Shown: piece by piece, positions 16,239 to 22,019 of the stretch
How positions within the stretch are numbered: the first letter of the stretch is position 1
How the letters are laid out: every line of letters begins with the position of its first letter
Source: an uncultured Streptococcus sp.
GTDB taxonomy: Bacteria > Bacillota > Bacilli > Lactobacillales > Streptococcaceae
Assembly (NCBI GenBank): GCA_934215455.1
Contig: CAKPZX010000029.1
Location: 1-22,019 of the forward strand
Direction of reading: 5' to 3'
DNA: 22,019 bases
Program-made: the position numbers and the translations under genes
The notes under the pieces: generated by a model
The model's database searches: none
Told to the model about the DNA's origin: nothing
Seen by the model: only the letters and a program-made list of their open reading frames with translations

Positions 16239-16477
16239 TAATCTTCGTTTACGAAAGGCATCAAAGCCATTACGCGAGCGCGTTTGATAGCTGTTGTTAC
16301 TTTACGTTGGTTCTTCGCTGAAGTTCCAGTTACACGACGAGGAAGGATTTTCCCACGTTCTGAAACGAAACGGCTAAGAAGCTCAGTATCTTTGTAATCG
16401 ACATATTCGATTTTGTTTGCTGCGATGTAATCAACTTTTTTACGGCGTTTGAATCCGCCACGACGTTGTTGAGCCAT
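16238..16477 (-). CDS. rpsR: 30S ribosomal protein S18
   Basis: Small ribosomal subunit protein that pairs with S6 on the platform. The 79 residues are full length and show the conserved basic core: [36 protein letters not shown] and the [28 protein letters not shown] end. No zinc cysteines are present (C-minus form). It is the last gene of rpsF-ssb-rpsR, with AAAGGAG before the ATG. The stop codon runs directly into a terminator. Confidence 0.98.
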   Translation of the reverse strand: MAQQRRGGFKRRKKVDYIAANKIEYVDYKDTELLSRFVSERGKILPRRVTGTSAKNQRKVTTAIKRARVMALMPFVNED

Positions 16478-16495
16478 GTTTAATTCTCCTTTATA

Positions 16496-16512
16496 GTTTT
16501 AATTCGTTAAAC
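16496..16512 (-). other. Small hairpin between ssb and rpsR
   Basis: GTTTTAA, loop TTCG, TTAAAC forms a six-to-seven pair stem with one bulge in the 41-nt gap. It is just upstream of the rpsR ribosome binding site. It could be an RNA processing or translation-tuning element; the A-T rich stem makes this tentative. Confidence 0.35.
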
Positions 16513-16518
16513 CCATTC

Positions 16519-17016
16519 TTAGAATGGAAGATCGTCGTCTGAGATATCCATTGGATTCGCTCCAAATGGATTTTCTTCACGACCAAAGTTTGGCGCTGCA
16601 TTGCTTGGTTCAGATCCACCAAAGCTTGGGGCTGCATTTCCAGCAAAACCACCATTACCTGATGAATAACCACCACCTGCATGCCCTTCGCGTGCTGCAC
16701 GGCTTTCCAATAATTGGAAGCTGTCTGCTACGACTTCAGTGACATAAACACGTTGACCTTGCTGGTTTTCGTAATTACGTGTTTGAATGCGACCGGTAAT
16801 CCCAATCAAAGCACCTTTCTTAGCCCAGTTGGCTAAGTTTTCTGCTTGCTGACGCCAGATCACACAGTTGATGAAATCGGCTTCGCGCTCTCCATTTTGA
16901 CTCTTGAAGTTGCGGTTGACAGCTAGGCTGAAAGTAGCAACTGCTTGATTGCTTGGAGTGTAACGAAGTTCAGCATCACGGGTCATACGACCGACAAGTA
17001 CAACATTGTTAATCAT
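16519..17016 (-). CDS. ssb: Single-stranded DNA-binding protein
   Basis: Essential SSB of replication, repair and recombination, 165 residues. The OB-fold occupies about 1-108 ([54 protein letters not shown]). A Gly/Asn/Ser-rich linker follows (about 112-155), then the acidic partner-binding tip DISDDDLPF. Size, tip and position between rpsF and rpsR mark it as the housekeeping form, not the short competence-induced paralogue. GAGGTGA precedes the start; the gap to rpsF is 20 bp. Confidence 0.97.
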   Translation of the reverse strand: MINNVVLVGRMTRDAELRYTPSNQAVATFSLAVNRNFKSQNGEREADFINCVIWRQQAENLANWAKKGALIGITGRIQTRNYENQQGQRVYVTEVVADSFQLLESRAAREGHAGGGYSSGNGGFAGNAAPSFGGSEPSNAAPNFGREENPFGANPMDISDDDLPF

Positions 17017-17036
17017 AAGTCACCTCTGATGATTTC

Positions 17037-17327
17037 TTACGCGTCAACTTTTACGATCATGTGACGAAGAATGTCACCGTTGATTTTTGAAAGACGGTCG
17101 AACTCGTTAAGAGCTACAGCGTCGTTCGCTTCAACGTTTACGATGTGGTAAAGTCCTTCACGGAAATCTTGGATTTCGTATGCAAGACGACGTTTTTCCC
17201 AATCTTTTGATTCAACAACAGTTGCACCGTTGTCAGTCAAGATAGAATCGAAACGTGCTACCAAAGCGTTTTTAGCTTCTTCTTCAATGTTTGGACGAAT
17301 AATATAAAGAATTTCGTATTTAGCCAT
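17037..17327 (-). CDS. rpsF: 30S ribosomal protein S6
   Basis: Ribosomal protein that binds S18 on the 30S platform; 96 residues from the ATG at 17327. The start is chosen because [19 protein letters not shown] is the normal S6 N-terminus and AGGAGG lies 10 nt upstream; the longer in-frame reading to 17372 would run through the structured leader. Family landmarks are [25 protein letters not shown] and the C-terminal [11 protein letters not shown]. First gene of the operon. Confidence 0.97.
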   Translation of the reverse strand: MAKYEILYIIRPNIEEEAKNALVARFDSILTDNGATVVESKDWEKRRLAYEIQDFREGLYHIVNVEANDAVALNEFDRLSKINGDILRHMIVKVDA

Positions 17328-17396
17328 TGATAATGTTCCTCCTTTTGGACTAATGACCCCAAGTCTTTGCAAGGGGTAAGTGAGGTTTACTCACAA
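17328..17396 (-). promoter_or_regulatory. Structured leader of rpsF operon, candidate S6:S18 autoregulatory site
   Basis: Two hairpins lie between the predicted transcript start and the rpsF ribosome binding site. The first pairs GTGAG (17380-17384) with CTCAC (17390-17394); the second pairs ACCCC (17356-17360) with GGGGT (17373-17377). Ribosomal operons of this type are known to be repressed by the S6:S18 complex binding the leader. The CCG trinucleotide typical of that RNA motif is not present here, so identity is uncertain. Confidence 0.5.
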
Positions 17397-17402
17397 GAAA
17401 CT

Positions 17403-17431
17403 ATTATACCAGACTTTTGGAACAAAGGCAA
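17403..17431 (-). promoter_or_regulatory. rpsF operon promoter
   Basis: On the minus strand TTGCCT (17431-17426), exactly 17 bp, then TATAAT (17408-17403). Transcript start predicted near 17396. Confidence 0.85.
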
Positions 17432-17558
17432 GAATTATCTTTAGGATTTAAAAAATGATTTTTGACGTTCCCTTCGAGAAAAAAGAAAGAAACATCCCAA
17501 AAAAATGACTTTTTATAGTAGAAACTATTCCCACTCTTCCTCGCCTTTCCTTAAAGAA

Positions 17559-17597
17559 AACTGATATCAGTTAGCTTTAAGCTTGAGTCTTTATACT
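17559..17597 (+). promoter_or_regulatory. Two adjacent palindromes and possible promoter upstream of the glycosyltransferase operon
   Basis: AACTGATATCAGTT (17559-17572) is a perfect 14-bp palindrome, followed at once by AGCTT-T-AAGCT (17573-17583). A TATACT (17592-17597) is the best -10, about 35 nt before the start codon, with only poor -35 candidates overlapping the palindromes. The arrangement fits an operator at a regulated promoter. The rest of the 17432-17558 stretch is A/T-rich with nothing else recognised. Confidence 0.45.
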
Positions 17598-17631
17598 AGC
17601 TTCAACAAATTTCAAGAAACGAGGAACGATT

Positions 17632-18684
17632 ATGAATTATCTTATCATCCCCGCCTATCAACCGGATCTGAATCTTGTCAAACTGGTTCGCTTGGTTCAC
17701 GCTAAGAGCGATCTCCACATCATCGTCGTCGACGATGGGAGTGACGCTGACAAGAAAGTGATTTTTGACAAATTGGAGGATCTTGCGACAGTTCTGACTC
17801 ACGAGCACAACCAAGGAAAAGGGCAAGCTCTCAAGACTGCTTATGCCTACATCCTAGAAAGAGGTACCTATGGAAGCATTGTTACAGCTGATGCAGACGG
17901 TCAGCACAAAATTTGGGATATTTTCAGGGTTGTTAACCAATCTCAAGAGCATCCTGGATCACTTATTCTAGGAGCACGCGCCTTCTCTGGGAAAGTTCCT
18001 TTGCGTTCTGCTTTCGGGAATAAATTGACCCGCTTCTTGTTTAAGCAACAAACAGGGGTCGCTGTGGCAGATACGCAGACTGGCCTTCGAGCCTTTACAA
18101 CCAACATGATCCCCTTTATGTTAGAAATCGAGGGACAACGGTATGAGTACGAAATGAATGTGCTCCTCGCAGCAAGCAAGTCCTTCCCCATCGTGGAAAT
18201 TCCCATCGAGACGGTCTACATCAATGACAACGAAGGCTCCCATTTCCGACCTATTCGAGATGGCCTCATGATCTACAAGGACATGTTCAAGTTTGCCCTC
18301 TCCTCTCTGAGTAGTTTTATCGTTGACTATCTGGTCTACGCCTTCTTCCTCTTCGTGATGATGGCCGTGCCCATTAGTCTACGTATTCTCCTAGCGAATG
18401 GGATCGCTCGTGTGACGAGTTCCATCTTTAACTACTCGACCAATAAGCACCTGGTCTTTAAGAACAAAGACAGTGTTGCTAAAACCGGAAGTGGCTACTT
18501 TGGTCTAGCTCTTGGCCTCTTTATTCTCGATACGCTCTTGATTCGACTCTTCTATACTGCTTTCGGGCTTAATCTCCTGATCAGTAAGATTGTCGTTGGC
18601 TTCCTCCTCTTTCTGGTCTCATGGGTGATCCAGAAAAAAGTGATCTTCAAAGAAAGGACTGCTACCCACCATGAAATTCTTTAA
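17632..18684 (+). CDS. GT2 glycosyltransferase fused to GtrA-like membrane domain
   Basis: The N-terminal half (1-215) is a family 2 glycosyltransferase of the polyprenyl-phosphate sugar synthase kind: MNYLIIPAYQ start, nucleotide-binding IVVDDGSDAD (31-40), metal-binding DAD (87-89) in VTADADGQHK, and the EMNVLLAA / EIPIETVYI region. The C-terminal part (about 222-345) is a GtrA-like domain with four membrane helices and the conserved IFNYSTNKHLVFKNK loop. The expected job is to charge undecaprenyl phosphate with a sugar and help move it across the membrane for an extracytoplasmic glycosyl transfer. GAGGAACG precedes the ATG. It overlaps the next gene by 14 bp. Sugar and acceptor cannot be told from sequence. 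Confidence 0.88.
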   Translation: MNYLIIPAYQPDLNLVKLVRLVHAKSDLHIIVVDDGSDADKKVIFDKLEDLATVLTHEHNQGKGQALKTAYAYILERGTYGSIVTADADGQHKIWDIFRVVNQSQEHPGSLILGARAFSGKVPLRSAFGNKLTRFLFKQQTGVAVADTQTGLRAFTTNMIPFMLEIEGQRYEYEMNVLLAASKSFPIVEIPIETVYINDNEGSHFRPIRDGLMIYKDMFKFALSSLSSFIVDYLVYAFFLFVMMAVPISLRILLANGIARVTSSIFNYSTNKHLVFKNKDSVAKTGSGYFGLALGLFILDTLLIRLFYTAFGLNLLISKIVVGFLLFLVSWVIQKKVIFKERTATHHEIL

Positions 18685-19573
18685 AAAATCCTACACCTAT
18701 GCTGCCTGCTTTGGCCTTCTTTTGACCAGCAGTTTTAGCTACTCGATGCTCAAGACCTTTGTCTTATCCGATGCCATCCAAACCGTAAAAGCTACGACTA
18801 CGGACTCCAAGGCAGCCAAAAAAGCAGCTGCATCGGCTACAACGACTGATACTAGCTATTCAGATGACAATATCCAGGTGAGCCTAACAGAAAAAACGAT
18901 TGAAAATACCCAGGTTTACATTGCAGATATCACAGTCAGCTCATCTGACTACCTCAAAACAGCCTTTGCACAAAACACTTACGGAACCAACGTGACTGCT
19001 AAGACCTCTGTCACAGCTGCCAACAACAGTGCCATTCTAGCAGTGAATGGTGACTATTACGGAGCTAACAGTACAGGATACGTCATCCGAAATGGAGTGG
19101 TCTACCGCGATACCGTTCGGGAAGATTCAAGCAATGGTGACCTAGCCATTTACAAGGATGGATCCTTCAAAATTATCTATGAAGATGAGATCTCAGCGGA
19201 TCAATTGGTCAAAGACGGGGTCGTCAATCTCCTCGCTTTCGGTCCTTCCTTAGTTGAAAATGGAGAAATTACCGTCGATACCAACTCAGAGGTCGGGCAA
19301 TCTATGGCGTCAAATCCACGGACAGCGATTGGGATCATCGATGAAAACCACTACATTATCGTCGTGTCAGATGGACGGACTTCAGAAAGCCAAGGCCTGT
19401 CTCTCTACCAATTAGCAGAAGTGATGAAGTCTTATGGCGTTAAAACAGCCTACAACCTGGATGGGGGGGGATCTTCTACCCTTTACTTCAATGGACAAGT
19501 TATTAACAAACCAACAACAAATGGTACTATCTCAGAAAGGGCGGTGAGTGACATTGTCTACATCGGTTACTAA
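18671..19573 (+). CDS. Exported phosphodiester glycosidase (NAGPA domain)
   Basis: A 300-residue secreted or membrane-tethered enzyme. A signal sequence or anchor (about 8-27) is followed by an Ala/Thr/Ser/Lys linker (38-64) and the NAGPA catalytic domain (about 68-300). Landmarks are NGDYYGANSTGYVIRNG (126-142), FGPSLVENGE, NPRTAIGI with R217, VVSDGRT and the glycine-rich NLDGGGSSTLYFNG (262-275). This family removes sugars linked through a phosphodiester, as in GlcNAc-1-phospho-mannose uncovering; bacterial members often sit with exopolysaccharide genes. It starts inside the end of the glycosyltransferase gene and its own end is overlapped by the next gene. The three catalytic Gly codons form a run of eight G (19463-19470). 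Confidence 0.87.
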   Translation: MKFFKKSYTYAACFGLLLTSSFSYSMLKTFVLSDAIQTVKATTTDSKAAKKAAASATTTDTSYSDDNIQVSLTEKTIENTQVYIADITVSSSDYLKTAFAQNTYGTNVTAKTSVTAANNSAILAVNGDYYGANSTGYVIRNGVVYRDTVREDSSNGDLAIYKDGSFKIIYEDEISADQLVKDGVVNLLAFGPSLVENGEITVDTNSEVGQSMASNPRTAIGIIDENHYIIVVSDGRTSESQGLSLYQLAEVMKSYGVKTAYNLDGGGSSTLYFNGQVINKPTTNGTISERAVSDIVYIGY

Positions 19574-19961
19574 TCCTATCAAACAACGGTTGAAAAAAAC
19601 GATTCTCTGGTATTCTCTGATTTCAGCTTTCTTCTTTGTTGGAAGTCGCATCTACGAACACTTTAGTTTTGGCGAAACCTCTGCCTTTATGCACTACCTC
19701 TTCTTGATTCCTTTGATCGGTGGCGCCCTGCTCGTGGCTATGCAATTAGTGGTCAAGGGACTTTCTCGAATCACTCTCAATCTTTGGAATTCAGGAGTGG
19801 CTACCCTCACAGCCGGAGTCCTCTACCGAGGGATTGTCAACCTCTCTGGTCGATCTACCACAATGGATCACCCCTATTATTATCTTGGAATTGCCTTTCT
19901 AGCACTAGCTCTGATCAGCCTCTTCTTTGTCCGCAGTGTCTGGGTGGAGAAAACAGCCTAA
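19548..19961 (+). CDS. Small four-helix membrane protein of the glycan operon
   Basis: A 137-residue hydrophobic protein with a short basic N-terminus (KQRLKK) and about four membrane helices (18-38, 48-68, 78-98, 110-130). No catalytic motif is recognised. The chosen start is the GTG at 19548, inside the last 26 bp of the glycosidase gene, with AGAAAGG upstream; the TTG two codons later cannot be excluded. The overlap with the glycosidase implies coupled translation and a shared function, perhaps as membrane partner of the glycosidase or the GtrA protein. Confidence 0.75.
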   Translation: MTLSTSVTNPIKQRLKKTILWYSLISAFFFVGSRIYEHFSFGETSAFMHYLFLIPLIGGALLVAMQLVVKGLSRITLNLWNSGVATLTAGVLYRGIVNLSGRSTTMDHPYYYLGIAFLALALISLFFVRSVWVEKTA

Positions 19962-19968
19962 GACATCA

Positions 19969-20001
19969 AAAACGTCCGTTTCTTAAAAGAACGGACGTTT
20001 T
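19969..20001 (+). terminator. Terminator of the glycan operon
   Basis: Twelve-bp stem AAAACGTCCGTT / AACGGACGTTTT with a 9-nt loop, 7 bp after the last gene. The T-run is carried mostly inside the right arm. Confidence 0.8.
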
Positions 20002-20206
20002 AGTTTGAAGTCAAAGTATTCTGAGAAACTTTCCTTAGGTGAGAACGGACGTCAGCGAACTTTTTCAAAGTTCCATGACTTAGTTTTGAACCTAAGGTTT
20101 CAAAACTCCCGAGTGCTTGAAACAATATTGTTTCAAGCACTTTTCTCACGGCGGAAAGTCCCAGTAAGGAGTAAATGATATCTATTGCAGAATCATTTAA
20201 TTTTTT
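20002..20206. repeat. Multi-hairpin intergenic element, possible dispersed repeat
   Basis: The 239-bp gap between converging genes is packed with inverted repeats. GAACTTT/AAAGTTC is at 20057-20073 and AGTTTTGAA/TTCAAAACT at 20082-20107. A perfect 30-bp palindrome spans 20112-20141, centred on AATATT, followed on the plus strand by T. TAAATGAT/ATCATTTA lies at 20172-20199, followed by T6. Long-range complements also exist: GTGAGAA (20039-20045) with TTCTCAC (20143-20149), and CCTTAGGT (20033-20040) with ACCTAAGG (20090-20097). It may be a miniature mobile element, a decayed gene remnant, or a chain of convergent terminators. Confidence 0.6.
20112..20141. terminator. Perfect 30-bp palindrome with T-tract
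   Basis: Left arm AGTGCTTGAAACAAT and right arm ATTGTTTCAAGCACT pair over 15 bp with no unpaired loop base; as RNA the centre would open to a small loop. TTTT follows on the plus strand (20141-20144), so it could serve as a back-up terminator for the glycan operon. On the minus strand no T-run follows. Confidence 0.7.
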
Positions 20207-20240
20207 ATGCAAAAACAGTTTGTATACTTGCTATCCCCAG

Positions 20241-22019
20241 TTAACCTTCACGTTTTTTGCTGGCTACAAATCCTGCTAAAGCTAGTGAGGTCATGCCAAA
20301 GAGGCTAAGGACGGTTGAAGCCAATTCTTCTTGACCTGTTTTTGGAAGACCTGTTGCTGGTGTAGCAGCTACTTCTGTTTGTCCACCCGTATGATAAGTG
20401 ACAGCAACTGGTTTGTTTGTTGCCACTTCTTTTGTTTCGCTTGCAGCTGGTTGAGCTGGAGTTACTGAGCTTTCAGGTTGAGGAGTTGGGGTAGCCGGAG
20501 TTACTGGAGCTACAGGATGAACTGGATTTACAGGACTTACTGGATCAACTGGCGCTGGCTGTGGTTGTGGTTCTGGAGTTGGTTGAGGTGTTGGTTGTGG
20601 TTCTGGAGTAGGTGTTTCTTCTTCCACTTTTTCCACAAAGGTCTTGTTGCCCAAGATTGAAGCAGACAACTTTTTCCCTGCCTTATTCACATCTTCGATG
20701 TATTGGATAAAGACTTCAGTATCTGGATTAATCGCACCGATCAATTTTGTATCGCGGAAGACTGAGAAGCCATCTCCGCCACCATACAAGAAGTCGTTGA
20801 TAATCGCCTTGTAGGTCTTGTTGCGATCAATTTCAGTTCCGTCTGCCTTGTAAGCTTTCACGACCTTATAAGGATTTTCTTCCGTTGCATCGGCTGGTTT
20901 TGTATAGGTGTACTTGATCCCTGCCATTTGCAAGAAGTAAAGCTCTTTCTCATCATATTGTTGGTCCAAAGCTTTGTAGATTTGGTCCCCAGTGATTTCT
21001 ACTACTTGGAGGATATTTCCAAATGGTTGTACTGCTTGAGCTGCACCCCAAGTTACTGTTCCATCTGGTTTCACCACGAGGTCTGCACGGATTCCTCCAT
21101 TATTGGTGAAGGCAAAGTCAACATCTGGATAACCTGATTTTTTGGCAATATCTAGTTGCGCTGCTGTGACCAAATCTCCAACAGCACTTTCTTTTTGTGC
21201 ATTCAATTCACGAGTAATATTTTCAGCTTTTTCTGCTGTACCGATTTTTGCTTCTGTTACCTTTTTAACTGTCGCATTGGCATCATCGATGATCGCTTGA
21301 ACCTTGGCATCTTTTGCTTTGCCTTTCGATGGATCTACTGCAATAATTTTAGCAGTTGGAGCTTTGACAAAGTCAGCTGTATCCGTATCTAGGACCCCGC
21401 GGACATCAGAGTAGGCTTTCCCTTGAGACGTACCTTGAACGATCAAGGTATTTCCAACCATCCCGTTTGTATATTGGTGGTTGTGGCCTGCAAAGACGAT
21501 ATCCACTGAGTTTTCAGGATAGATTTGGTTTAATTTTTTGATCATGTCTGCAGCCGGACCTTCTGCTACACCATTCTTACTAGTAGCAGCAACGTGGGCC
21601 AAGACAGCGATAGCATGCACACCTTGGTCATTTAATTCACGCGCATATTTAGCAATCGATTCTGCTTCATCCAAAACCCGGTATTGTTCATGATTTTTAC
21701 GCAAAACAAGATTTGGGAATTCTGTCGTAACAACCCCGATAAATCCGACTTTAACAGTCTTATCGTTGACTGGGATTTCTTTGATGGTATAAGGTTTCCA
21801 GTCAAATGGGATTTTGTTGGTATCTTTGTCAACCAAGTTGGCAATCACGACTTCTTGTTTAGAAGCTTCATGAGGATACTCATCGACGATCTTGTTGAAT
21901 TGACCAGGTGTTGGGGCTTCTCCCTTCATGATCCGGTTGAATTCACCAAGTCCTTCGTCAAACTCGTGATTACCAAGGGTTCCGTATTCAAAGTTCATTT
22001 CATTGAAGACTTTTACAGT
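20241..22019 (-). CDS. Sortase-anchored 5'-nucleotidase, partial (N-terminus outside window)
   Basis: Surface enzyme that dephosphorylates extracellular nucleotides, which in related streptococci yields adenosine. The reading frame is open to the window edge, so the signal peptide and first metal motif are missing. Counting from the Met at 21998: TLGNHEFDEG (7-16) and AGHNHQ (170-175) are calcineurin-like metal motifs, and H135 lies in LAHVAA. The C-terminal 5'-nucleotidase domain shows AVQPFGNILQVVEI and the substrate-stacking NDFLYGGGDGFSVF. A proline-rich wall-spanning stalk follows, then LPKTG, a hydrophobic helix and a KKREG tail for sortase A anchoring. The gene could be named nt5e/nudP-like. 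No strong terminator follows on its own strand apart from the intergenic element. Confidence 0.92.
   Translation of the reverse strand, partial: TVKVFNEMNFEYGTLGNHEFDEGLGEFNRIMKGEAPTPGQFNKIVDEYPHEASKQEVVIANLVDKDTNKIPFDWKPYTIKEIPVNDKTVKVGFIGVVTTEFPNLVLRKNHEQYRVLDEAESIAKYARELNDQGVHAIAVLAHVAATSKNGVAEGPAADMIKKLNQIYPENSVDIVFAGHNHQYTNGMVGNTLIVQGTSQGKAYSDVRGVLDTDTADFVKAPTAKIIAVDPSKGKAKDAKVQAIIDDANATVKKVTEAKIGTAEKAENITRELNAQKESAVGDLVTAAQLDIAKKSGYPDVDFAFTNNGGIRADLVVKPDGTVTWGAAQAVQPFGNILQVVEITGDQIYKALDQQYDEKELYFLQMAGIKYTYTKPADATEENPYKVVKAYKADGTEIDRNKTYKAIINDFLYGGGDGFSVFRDTKLIGAINPDTEVFIQYIEDVNKAGKKLSASILGNKTFVEKVEEETPTPEPQPTPQPTPEPQPQPAPVDPVSPVNPVHPVAPVTPATPTPQPESSVTPAQPAASETKEVATNKPVAVTYHTGGQTEVAATPATGLPKTGQEELASTVLSLFGMTSLALAGFVASKKREG
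20563..20609 (-). repeat. 30-bp repeat in the proline-rich stalk of the 5'-nucleotidase
   Basis: A 17-bp sequence GGTTGTGGTTCTGGAGT occurs at 20563-20579 and again at 20593-20609, exactly 30 bp (10 codons) apart. It encodes the two TPEPQP units. Repeat number changes would lengthen or shorten the wall-spanning stalk in frame. Confidence 0.75.

Noticed and set aside
17559..17600. CiaR box (TTTAAG-N5-TTTAAG) before the glycosyltransferase
   Set aside because: One TTTAAG is present (17576-17581) but the second half-site is missing at the required distance.
20000..20212. Minus-strand frame of 70 codons in the intergenic element
   Set aside because: No ribosome binding site, and it spans several perfect hairpins. 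It may be a relic or translated repeat, but a functional protein cannot be supported.

Overview
The window reads as chromosomal DNA of a Streptococcus, most likely of the sanguinis/mitis branch. The basis is the divergent scrK-scrA / scrB-scrR sucrose locus, the corA-DUF1129 pair divergent from uvrA, an rpsF-ssb-rpsR operon and an LPxTG-anchored surface 5'-nucleotidase, all in low-to-mid GC DNA with TGn-TATAAT promoters and AGGAGG-type ribosome binding sites. The species cannot be fixed by reading alone. No rRNA, tRNA, CRISPR array, prophage or intact insertion sequence was seen.

Region 1 (1-5880) is a complete sucrose uptake and catabolism locus. ScrA (PTS EIIBCA) brings in sucrose as sucrose-6-phosphate. 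ScrB splits it into glucose-6-phosphate and fructose, ScrK phosphorylates the fructose, and ScrR represses. scrA and scrB diverge from a 378-bp control region with two promoters, LacI-type inverted repeats and a near-consensus cre.

Region 2 (5885-13656) is mostly on the minus strand. efp-yqhY(Asp23)-nusB is one operon with its own promoter. uvrA-pepP overlap by 4 bp and are followed by a two-gene membrane module: a Tim44-like/zinc-ribbon membrane protein and an SPFH-domain protein.

Region 3 (13657-15340) holds a CorA-type metal transporter and a DUF1129 membrane protein on the plus strand, closed by a strong terminator. A GNAT acetyltransferase (15341-15862) lies on the minus strand.

Region 4 (15863-17400) is the minus-strand rpsF-ssb-rpsR operon with a structured leader. 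Downstream of rpsR is the most striking feature of the window: seven tandem intrinsic-terminator hairpins of two sequence families, joined by about 33-nt conserved spacers.

Region 5 (17559-20206) is a three-gene plus-strand operon with overlapping genes: a GT2-GtrA glycosyltransferase, an exported phosphodiester glycosidase (NAGPA family) and a small four-helix membrane protein. It looks like a surface-glycan system. Perfect palindromes precede it and a multi-hairpin, repeat-like intergenic element follows it. Region 6 (20241 to the end) is the C-terminal part of a sortase-anchored 5'-nucleotidase that runs off the window.
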